DNA of 64,000 nucleotides from Paraspadella gotoi (Eukaryota; Chaetognatha): NCBI GenBank assembly GCA_051294375.1, contig CM119265.1, positions 716,089 to 780,088 of the forward strand, read 5' to 3'. Shown piece by piece: positions 46,701 to 54,946 of this stretch (position 1 is its first letter; each line of letters starts with the position of its first letter). The notes under the pieces were generated by a model. It saw only the letters and a program-made list of their open reading frames with translations, ran no database searches and was not told where the DNA came from. The position numbers and the translations under genes were made by a program.

Positions 46701-48411
46701 TTCAAAAACTTGGTTACGATTCACTATACATTTGCGAAGTGGAAGTCTTTCCGATCAATTGTAAGTCTCAAGGGTTTTTTTTTCATTTTTAAATTCCGAT
46801 TTTAAATCAATGTGTAATCGTACTAATTCAATAATGAAAGTTTTTTTTATTAAATAGCAGTATTTCAATTATTAATAAATCCCTTTCGACAGAATAGAAG
46901 TTGATTAATAAACTTTTTTCTAGGAAAATAAAAACTGTACTGATTTCCATGTTAATCATTAAAAAATAGTACAATAATTTTTTGGTCATTAGTACTGGCT
47001 CATTAATATTTTTATTTTTTGCTAGTATGTATTTCGATTTAGAAAGATGAGAGAGGATGAGAAAGAGAAAGAAAGAGATAAAGATAAAGACAGAGAGAGA
47101 GAGAGAGAAAAAGACCAAGAAAGTCAAAATATAAAAGGAATCTCTACGACATTTAAGGCATGGAATGTTACCGGGGTGTTGGCTTCAACTACCGCGGAAA
47201 ATTTTCAAAAACAGGAAATGGAAAAACGTGTCAAGATTGGTGGAAATCTCGTTCACCAAAATGGAATCCGAGAAAGTAAGTTTGTTCAGAAATTTAGAAA
47301 TTTTGTAATCATATGAATTTGGTAAAATTAACATAAAATTATCCATTCATTTAATAAATAAGCTATCTTGCCCCTGACTTTGGACAGGCTTTGGTTCACG
47401 CTCAGAGTACCTGGGCTTCCTATTAATGAAGTGGTATAATGTTTCAAATAATGTATGGTGGACTAAAATCCACCAACCGTTCATGCAGCGGCCATTGGTG
47501 CCGGAGGCAAGTCATTCGCCTCCCAACCCAAAGGTCCGGGGTTCTAGCCCGGTGGTCGTCTGGCAGTTAAGAGGGACGGGGCGCTTAACCCGCCTGTAAC
47601 ATGGTGTTACAGCCTGATCCGAAGCTCAGGGACTGCTTATATTGAACGGTTCTGTCACTAACACATAATAATAATTACTGTCTCTTCATTGGTGAGCCCG
47701 ACTTCCGAACACAACAGCAACAACAACACTCTCAGGCGACATGCCTCAACCTGGCGATGCACTTTCCGCCCACAACACATCAGGCGACATGCCTCAACTT
47801 GGTGACGAACTTTCCACCAACAACAACAATTCACTGAAGAGACGCAACAGATTTCTCCCTACGGGAGGGGGGATGTATGGTGGACTAAAATCCACCAACC
47901 GTTCATCAGCGGCCATTGGTGCCGGAGGCAAGTCATTCGCCTCCCAACCCAAAGGTCCGGGTTCTAGCCCGGTGGTCGTCTGGCAGTTAAGAGGGACGGG
48001 GCGCTTAACCCGCCTGTAACATGGTGTTACAGCCTGATCCGAAGCTCAGGACTGCTTATATTGAACGGTTCTGTCACTAACACATAATAATAATTACTGT
48101 CTCTTCAAATGTTTCAATTGTATGATTCTATTTGATGACAGAATAATAAAGTTGAATAAAGCTGATGCGCTGCATAACATTTAAATCACCATTTCCAATT
48201 CATAGGTTATTTTAATTAGTTTATTGAATGTGAAATTAAAAATTGCGATGTTCTATTGTTTTTATAAAACCTAAATATTTTTTTTATTTCCAGTCTTCCC
48301 GACGCTGGGTTACAAGGAAATTACTGCAGAAATCCCTCCAAATCTAGAGGAGGCCCTTGGTGTTACACCGAAGGATGGAAATATGAATTTTGCAATGTCC
48401 CTTATTGTTAG
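37405..48411 (+). CDS. Gene B: secreted MACPF-EGF-F5/8C-kringle protein
   Basis: Twelve exons: 37405-37483, 37780-40794, 41339-41452, 41640-41756, 44318-44408, 44484-44554, 44625-44894, 45213-45306, 45496-45581, 46497-46760, 47158-47275, 48294-48411 (TAG). The total, 4437 nt, equals 1478 codons plus stop. Order by residue: signal peptide 1-20, MACPF about 30-900, furin-like Cys-rich 935-1031, EGF 1032-1108, F5/8C 1109-1252 and 1253-1400, kringle 1401-1478. No membrane anchor near the C-terminus, so secreted. Two indels in exon 2 (extra G at 38112, one T too few at 38265-38267) shift 155 bases out of frame and cancel out; gene A disagrees at both points. Likely a lectin- or kringle-targeted pore former; the role is inferred from family knowledge. 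Confidence 0.85.
37780..40794 (+). CDS. Gene B exon 2: MACPF domain and Cys-rich region
   Basis: Large exon of 3015 nt. An acidic/helical N-terminal part (ETLEQQSENKELDSIHEK) precedes the MACPF domain. A Gly/Ala-rich stretch at residues about 249-320 shows glycine-zipper spacing, where MACPF proteins have their first membrane-inserting segment. The signature RWGTHYVKSAKFGG is at 38862-38903 (residues about 388-401). The C-terminal 97 residues hold pairs of Cys in furin-like spacing (CKLRCHKQCNGC...CECQCK). In-frame TGA at 38122 follows an extra G; the true frame resumes at 38268. Confidence 0.85.
38112..38267 (+). other. Compensating frameshift pair in gene B exon 2
   Basis: GATGCCTTGC here is GATCCTTGC in gene A, and CTACTTTATGG is CTACTTTTATGG. 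Between the two points the amino-acid sequence conserved with gene A is in another frame. Both are single-base changes, one in a homopolymer, which suggests sequencing error. Confidence 0.7.
40984..41252 (-). mobile_element. tRNA-derived SINE, copy in gene B intron 2
   Basis: On the minus strand, an A-box-like TGGCTCATTGAG and a B box GGGTTCAATCCC, about 42 bases apart, are followed by a 190-base body (GCGGGAAGCGTGAGGACGG...GTTGCGGATAGTACTC). Similar bodies at 42812-42999, 44098-44195, 51335-51567 and 51790-52025. Confidence 0.75.
41339..41756 (+). CDS. Gene B exons 3-4: two EGF-like domains
   Basis: Exon 41339-41452: VTNICDSNPCRNGGKCISS... Exon 41640-41756: VGKQCAKNPCYNGGECVEN... Each has six EGF cysteines and phase 1 at both ends. 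Neither shows the D-x-N/D calcium-binding start in full, so calcium binding is doubtful. Confidence 0.85.
42079..42116 (-). ncRNA. Hammerhead ribozyme (copy h)
   Basis: On the minus strand: CTGATGA, stem II GACTC/GAGTC, GAAAC, ATGTA. Core intact with GUA as the cleavage triplet, an allowed NUH. Confidence 0.78.
42673..42710 (+). ncRNA. Hammerhead ribozyme (copy i)
   Basis: Identical to copy h on the other strand. Transcription across the palindrome in either direction would yield a cleaving RNA near its 3' end. Confidence 0.78.
42812..42999 (-). mobile_element. SINE fragment (body)
   Basis: GCGCTAAATGGGCTGAAGATG to GAGATTGAACCCTCAGG: the SINE body with an eroded B box, A-box part missing. 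Confidence 0.6.
43560..43890 (+). mobile_element. Hammerhead element, copy j
   Basis: CT microsatellites flank AACCACTATCTCTGTGTGG, then a second CT block, ACACAAATTTGTTAATGC, the ribozyme, and the tail AAATCGTTGACG ending near CCAAACTTTG. Same plan as copies a, c and i. Confidence 0.7.
43799..43834 (+). ncRNA. Hammerhead ribozyme (copy j)
   Basis: CTGATGA, stem II GACTC/GAGTC with an 8-base loop, GAAAC, ATGTC. Core intact. Stem II differs from copies c and d (GGCTT/AAGCC) at two pairs, both compensated. Confidence 0.82.
44098..44195 (-). mobile_element. SINE head fragment
   Basis: TTGAACCCGGTACCTAGTGG...ACTCAATGAGCCACAGGGTC: the tRNA-like head (A and B boxes on the minus strand) without the body. 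Could be the missing part of 42812-42999, separated by the hammerhead element at 43560 and flanking sequence. Confidence 0.6.
44318..44894 (+). CDS. Gene B exons 5-7: F5/8C module 1
   Basis: Exons 44318-44408, 44484-44554 and 44625-44894. Starts AFSVSRYQHIQTSPKARGF, then NPFLEVDLGKKFL, NVTLFSRANIAEAWNQLFPF and ends LCEIEVFQREEK. Exon 6 is 15 nt shorter than in gene A (71 vs 86). The fucolectin-type RxD is RAN, so this module may have lost glycan binding. Phase 1 on both outer sides. Confidence 0.82.
45213..46760 (+). CDS. Gene B exons 8-10: F5/8C module 2
   Basis: Exons 45213-45306, 45496-45581 and 46497-46760. Starts CTKFKALSAKASSNLR, then NVWVQEKCFATEP and GHVRIWNRVDSLKSWLKIFPF, and ends YICEVEVFPIN. 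RxD is RVD. Exon lengths 94, 86 and 264 equal gene A's. Confidence 0.82.
45645..46255. repeat. Repeat in gene B intron 9, related to the mariner-like element interior
   Basis: TTTTAATGGGAACAGCATTAAAC near 45675 matches 12326-12350 inverted, and AAATGTATAAAGTTCCATTG / CTTCTGACC near 46155-46205 matches 11270-11320 inverted. The TRIMs are absent here. No clear termini. Confidence 0.5.
47158..48411 (+). CDS. Gene B exons 11-12: kringle domain and stop
   Basis: Exons 47158-47275 and 48294-48411. Reads CMECYRGVGFNYRGKFSKTG...TCQDWWKSRSPKWNPR / LPDAGLQGNYCRNPSKS...GGPWCYTEGWKYEFCNVPYC. All six kringle cysteines are in order. The intron carries a TRIM. Ends TAG. Confidence 0.88.
47454..48107 (+). 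mobile_element. TRIM in gene B intron 11
   Basis: LTRs 47454-47688 (235 bp) and 47876-48107, nearly identical; interior 187 bp with TGGTGAGCCCGAC at 47690 and a purine tract GGGAGGGGGGA before the 3' LTR; target duplication AATG on both sides (47450-47453, 48108-48111). A short frame MPQPGDALSAHNTSGDMPQ from 47741 covers the interior and may be a gag relic. Confidence 0.9.
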
Positions 48412-48430
48412 AAACGTACAATTTTAAGGG

Positions 48431-48436
48431 AATAAA
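48431..48436 (+). promoter_or_regulatory. Polyadenylation signal AATAAA, gene B
   Basis: AATAAA 19 bases after the TAG stop, consistent with a very short 3' UTR. Confidence 0.5.
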
Positions 48437-49214
48437 ATCATAAAACAAAAATTAGATATAAAAAATTACTTTATTGGATGATTAATGTGGATTTTTTTCC
48501 GCATACTTCTATGTAGAATTTTGATTTAAGTTTAGCAAATTTTATTAACACTTGGAACCACTCGATTTCGAGATGGCGCTGTTAGTCTACTCAGATTAAA
48601 TCATGCTTTGCTCTTATGTTTAATTTTCATCATTTAAATCTTTACAACTGGTTTTCTATTTCTTAAAATTTTAATTATATTTTTTTGGCTCCTCAGTTGA
48701 TATTGATACATAAATTTTATTCCACTCCTTAACAAATGACATTAACTGTTAATTGTATAAAAATAGAATAATAATTCGTATCGAGTCATAGTTCAATGGT
48801 GCCTTAATGATCTAAAAATCCAAAATAATAATTAAGATTATGCGGTCTCAATTAAATTGTTACATTCATCATTATCCGATTGTCTTCTTTTTTCAAATTA
48901 TGTATGATTAAAAAAAAATATATATATTTTGAATTATTGACGTGATTGATAATAATAAAATTGTCATGACCTTAGACCAAAGAGACTAACACCATAAAAA
49001 TATAAGTATTACTATTAGTATTATTACAAGAATTATTTTTACTGATGCTGATTATATAAATTGTCTGTAAAGTAGACCGACCGGTTTTATATACATTAAG
49101 TCTTCTTACACTTAATAGATAATATTTAAATTAAATGTTTTACTTCTATTTTTTTTCACGTTTATAAAGAGACATACAAACAACAATTCTAAGACAATGA
49201 CGTTAAACAATGTT

Positions 49215-49550
49215 TAACAGTTCTAAATAATGCTTGATAATGCTTGATAATGCTAGATAATGCTTGATAATTCTTGAAAATGCTTGATATATCTTGATAA
49301 TGTTTGATAATGTTTGATAATGCATGATAATGCATGATAATGCTTGATAATATTTGATAATGCTTGATAATTCTTAATAATGCTTGATAATGCTTGATAA
49401 TGCTTGATAATGTTTGATAATGCTTGATAATGCTTGATAATGTTTGATAATGCTTTATAATGCCTGATAATGCTTTATAAATCTTAATAATGCTTGATAA
49501 ATCTTGATAATGCTTGATAATGCTTGATAATGCTTGATAATACTTGACTC
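49215..49550. repeat. 10-bp tandem array (TAATGCTTGA)
   Basis: About 33 units with scattered changes (TTTGA, CATGA, CTAGA variants). Mirrored with many indels at 53810-54130. Confidence 0.9.
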
Positions 49551-49723
49551 CGTCGAAAACATCAGCCCTAAACCTTCAAAGGTTTCAATTAGGCTAAATT
49601 AGGCCGAAATTAAAAAATAAATTCTCATCGTAAAAAAAGACGTGAAACAAATGAGCAACAGTTGAGTTTTAATGGCAATAATCATTATTTTATTTGGAGA
49701 GAATATCATCGGTTTTATGAGGG

Positions 49724-49776
49724 TACATCTTCTCTCTCTCTTCTCTCTCTCTCTCTCTCTCTCCTCTCTATCTCTC

Positions 49777-49828
<52 letters not shown>

Positions 49829-49948
49829 ACTTTTCAAGATTTTTAAAATAAATGCATCGAAATGTTAATATCATAAAATTTCCTTCCTAAAAATTCAACC
49901 CAAGCCACCGATATGCACCTTTTTGCGTGTGGGCGGCGTCTCACACAG

Positions 49949-50026
<78 letters not shown>

Positions 50027-50040
50027 CTCTCTCTCCCCTC
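49724..50040. repeat. (CT)n microsatellites
   Basis: Two long CT tracts (49724-49824 and 49952-50036) separated by about 125 bp of ordinary sequence. Frames across them on either strand are artefacts. Confidence 0.9.
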
Positions 50041-50813
50041 TACTTCACCCACATTTTTTAGCTTTTAAATACTCAGTTTAAAAAACCTTTAAATTAAAAA
50101 TAATTAATCAAACTCATTCGAGTTCACTCTCCTCAGTTTTTTTTAGGCGCGAGTCCCTGTCGCTTCCTTCTCCCAAATTAGCTCTTCAATATCATCACCC
50201 TGTATCAAACGACAGAGTTTTTCGCCGAAAATAAAAAAAACAGCTTTAATTGAGTTAATCAAATGTTGTTTTTTTTCAAAAAGTCGGCAAAATTCGATCT
50301 CTCAACAGCAACTGAGTACTTAATTAGAATATTTTTGGTCGGTCTCTCAGTTAGTTATTTAACAATATAATATCAAAAATATCAATGAGCTTAAAATGAT
50401 AATTCTTTAAACTTTATTGGCATACGTTAAAATAAAACAGTAGTTGATCTTAAATAAAATGATCATAAAATATTTTGAATACATTTTCAATTTTAAATAC
50501 AATTCAGAATTAAATTATTTTTTTAGATTTAAACTTAAGGTAAATGGTTAAGTTTAAAACTTAAACCGTTTTATTAAAATCCGCAACAAAAAAAACTTTG
50601 CCAACTGTTTTTTCTCCCAACTTGAATTTCTTTTTCTTTCTTTCCTTTTTTTTTTTTGCAGCCGGTAATTAATTTTTTTTTATTATTTAAAAAAAATTAG
50701 AATGAAAGTTTAAATTTTAATACTAAACAGCGGCGCACTTATTCAATCAATCAATCAATCATGAAAATCAGTCCATCTGTTGAACCGAATTCATTAACCA
50801 ATTAGATCAAGGA

Positions 50814-50814
50814 A

Positions 50815-50846
<32 letters not shown>

Positions 50847-51330
50847 ATCAAAAAAGAGGAAAGAATCTCAGACCCGAAAATGACTCAAATTCAATGAAAA
50901 AAAAACATCATTTCTTTTCATTTGTCAAGTTAATCCAGAAATGAGTCCACGTTTTACGGTTAAAGAGGAAAACCTTTGGCAAGGTGAAAAAAGAGGAAGT
51001 ATTAATGAAAGGCCAGAGAAATAGGAGAGGCCAGCGAAAAAGGAGAGGCCAGAGAAAAAGGAGAGGCCAAAGAAAATGAGAGGCCGAAAGGAGAGGCAAG
51101 AAAACAGAGAAAGAAGGGCCAGAAGAAAAAGGATGAGGCCAAAGAAAATATGAGAGGCCAGAGAAAAAGGAGAGGCCTAAGAAAAAGGAGAGCAAGATTT
51201 ATTTATTATGTTAATAATTATAATATAATAAAATAAATATAATATAATAAAATATAATATAATATAATATAAATAATAAAAATAATATAAAATAATATAA
51301 AATAATATAATATAATACAATAAATTATTA
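50814..51330. repeat. (GAC)n, 17-18-bp purine minisatellite and AT-rich tract
   Basis: (GAC)n at 50814-50846; units of AGGCCAGAGAAAAAGGAG from 51009 to 51190; then ATAATATAAT-type repeats to 51325. All are mirrored at 52030-52540. Confidence 0.85.
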
Positions 51331-51334
51331 ATAA

Positions 51335-51567
51335 TATGGATGAGGCGCTAATTGGCTTGCAACGTGGTATCCGCAACTTCTTTAACCGCCTCGAGCAGCC
51401 ATGGAGAGGCTCCTGGGCTGGCTTGAGCCTTTTTGTCGCCCCCTTTCGGCGGTTTCCCTCCTCACGCTTGACGCAGGGTAGCTTCCATTGAGGTTCCTAA
51501 TGGTCTTGAGCTGATGGAATTAATCAGTGAGCCACGGGGTAAAGACTAAATGTTTTTATAGGCGGGG
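51335..51567 (-). mobile_element. SINE copy at the palindrome centre
   Basis: GAGGCGCTAATTGGCTTGC to GAGCCACGGGGTAAAGACT. Same family as 40984-41252, B box eroded. It runs up to the N gap and its mirror lies at 51790-52025. Confidence 0.65.
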
Positions 51568-51592
51568 NNNNNNNNNNNNNNNNNNNNNNNNN
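51568..51592. other. Scaffold gap (25 N) at the palindrome centre
   Basis: 25 N followed by about 200 bp of unique CT-rich sequence (51593-51789), the spacer between the arms. Confidence 0.95.
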
Positions 51593-52507
51593 GTCTGCGA
51601 TCTTCTTCTCTCTTCCTCATCTCGTCCTCTCTGTCTCTCGTAAGCAATCTATTCTCATGAGCTTCATTCCTCGTCTCCCTCTTCTCTCCATCCTCTCTCA
51701 TCTCTCTCTCCTCTCCCTCTTTACATTACAATATGACGCCGCCCACGCAATCTTGAAGATAAATATAGTCGGGCATTGCTATAAGATTTACCCGCCTATA
51801 AAACATTTAGTCTTTACCCCGTGGCTCACTGATTAATTCCATCAGCTCAAGACCATTAGGAACCTCAATGGAAGATACCCTGCGTCAAGTCGTGAGGAGG
51901 GAAACCGCCGAAAGGGGCGACAAAAAGGTGCAATGCCAGCCCAGGAGCCTCTCCATGGCTGCATCGAGGGCGGTTAAAGAAGTTGCGGATACCACGTTTG
52001 CAGCCAACTTAGCGCCTCATCCATATTATTAATAATTTATTGTATTATATTATATTTTTTATATTATTTTATATTATTTTATATTATTTATATTATATTA
52101 TATTATATTTTTATTATATTATATTTTATTTTATTATATTATAATTATTAACATAATAAATAAACTCTTGCTCTCCTTTTTCTTAGGCCTCTCCTTTTTC
52201 TCTGGCCTGCTCATATTTTCTTTGGCCTCTCCTTTTTCTCTGGCCTTCCTTTTTCTCTGGCCTCTCATTTTTCTTTTGGCCTCTCCTTTTTCTCTGGCCT
52301 CCGTCCTTTTTTCGCTGGCCTTCCTATTTCTCTGGCCTTTCATTAATACTTCCTCTTATTTTTCACCTTGCCAAAAGGTTTTCCTCTTTAACCGTAAAAA
52401 CGTGGACTGCATTTCTGGATTAACTTGACAATGAAAAAGAAATGATGTTTTTTTTCAATTGAATTTGAGTCATTTTCGGGTCTTGAGATTCTTTCTCTTT
52501 TTTGAAT

Positions 52508-52539
<32 letters not shown>

Positions 52540-53330
52540 TTCCTGATCTAATTGGTTTAATGAATTCGGTTCAAACAGATGGAACTGATTTTCATGTTGA
52601 TTGATTGAATTGAATAAAGTGCGCCGCTGTTTAAGTATTAAATTAAACTTTCATTCTAATTTTTTTTAAATAATAAAAAAAATTAATTACCGGCTGCAAA
52701 AAAAAAAAGGAAAGAAAGAAAAAGAAATTCAAGTTGGGAGAAAAAACATTGTGGCAAAGTTTTTTTGTTGCGGATTTTAATAAAACGGTTTAAGTTTTAA
52801 ACTTAACCATTACCTTAAGTTTAAATCTAAAAAAATAATTTAATTCTGAATTGTATTTAAATTGAAAATGTATTCAAAATATTTTATTGATCATTTTATT
52901 TAAGATCAACTACTGTTTTTATTTTAACGTATGCCAATAAAGTTTAAAGAATTATCATTTTAAGCTCATTGATATTTTTGATATTATATTGTTAAATAAC
53001 TAACTGAGAGACCGGACCAAAAATATTCTTAATTAAGTACTTCAGTTGCTGTTGAGAGATCGAATTTTGGCCGACTTTTTTTGAAAAAAAACAAACAATT
53101 TGGATTATTTACTTTAAGCTTTTTTTTTATTTTCGGCGAAAAAGCTCTGTCGTTTGATAAGGGTGATGATATTGAAGAGCTAATTTGGGAGAAGGAAGCG
53201 ACAGGGATCGCGCCTAAAAAAACTGAGGAGAGTGAACTCGAATGAGTTTGATTAATTATTTTAATTTAAGGTTTTTAAAACTGAGTATTTTAAAGCTAAA
53301 AAATGTGGGTGAAGTAGAGGGGAGAGAGAG

Positions 53331-53378
<48 letters not shown>

Positions 53379-53542
53379 GGAGAGAGAGAGAGGAGAAGAG
53401 AGAAGAGAGATACTGTTGAGACGCCGCCCACACGGTCCAACAAAAGTGCAATATACGGTGGCTTGGGTTGAATTTTTTAGGAAGGAAATTTTTGATATAA
53501 CATTCGATGCATTTATTTTAAAAATCCTCTGAAAAGTTGAGG

Positions 53543-53617
<75 letters not shown>

Positions 53618-54946
53618 GAAAGAGAAATGTACCCTCATAAAACCGATGGGATATTCTCTCCAAAATAAAATATGATTATTGCCATTAAACTCAACTTTGC
53701 TCATTTGTCTCACGTCTTTTTTTTTAACGATGAGAATTTATTTTTTTAATTTCGGCTAATTTAGCGCTAATTGAAACCTTTGAAGGTTTAGGGCTGATGT
53801 TTCGACGGAGTCAAGTATTATCAAGCATTATCAAGATTATCAAAGCATTATCCAAGATTTATCAAGCATTATTAGATTTATAAAGCATTATCAGGCTTAT
53901 AAAGCATTATTCAACATTTCCAAGCATTATCAAGGATTATCAAACATTATCAAGCATTATCAGCATTATTCAAGCTAAAGAATTATCAAGCATTATCAAA
54001 TATTATCAAGCATTATCATTGCATTATCCATGCATTATCAAAAACATTATCAAAACATTACAAAGATATATCAAGCATTTTCCAAATTATCAAGCATTAT
54101 CTAGCATTATCAAGCATATCAAGCATTATTTAGAACTGTTAAACATTGTTTAACGTCAATTGTCTTAGATTGGTTGTTTGTATGTCTCTTTATAAACGTG
54201 AAAAAATAGAAGGTAAAACATTTAATTTAAATATTCTATTAAAGTGTAAGAAAGACTTAATGTATATAAAACCGGTGCGGTCTATACTTTACAGACAATT
54301 TATATAATCAGCATCAGTAAAAAATAATTCTTGTAATATACTAATAGTAATACCTTATATTTTATGTGTTAAGTCTCTTTGGTTAAGGTCCATGACAATT
54401 TTATTATTATCATCACGTAATAATTTCAAAATATATATAATTTTTTTTAATCATACATAAATTTGAAAAAAGAAGACATCGGATAATGATGAATGTAACA
54501 ATTTAATTGAGACCGCATAATCTTAATTATTATTTTGGATTTTTAGATCATTAAGGCAACCATTGAACTATGACTCGATAACGGAATTATTATTCATTTT
54601 TAATACAATTAACAGTTAATGTCATTTGTTAAGGAGTGGAATAAAATTTATGTATCAATATCACTGAGGAGCCAAAAAATATAATTAAAATTTTAAGAAT
54701 TGAAAACCAGTTGTTAAAGTTTATAGATAATAAAATTAAACATAAGAGGCAAGCATGATTAATCTGAGTAGACTAACAGCGCCATCTCGAAATCGCAGTG
54801 GTTTCCAAGGTGTTAATAAAATTGCTAACTTAAATCAAAATTCTACATAGAAGTATGCGGAAAAATCCACATTATCATCCAATAACAGTAATTTTTTATA
54901 TCTATTTTTGTTTTATGAATTTTAATTCCCTTAAAATTGTACGTTT

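Larger units (their letters stand above)
45165..51567 (+). repeat. Left arm of a 6.4-kb imperfect palindrome
   Basis: Holds gene B exons 8-12 and 3' flank. It is the clean arm: exons are open and repeats are regular. Its reverse complement follows at 51790-58312. Confidence 0.85.

Noticed and set aside
49215-49550. CRISPR-like array
   Set aside because: The 10-bp units are contiguous with no spacers, and the genome is eukaryotic.
53242-53713. ORFs rich in Arg/Glu or Ser/Leu in the right palindrome arm
   Set aside because: Translations of GA/CT microsatellites.
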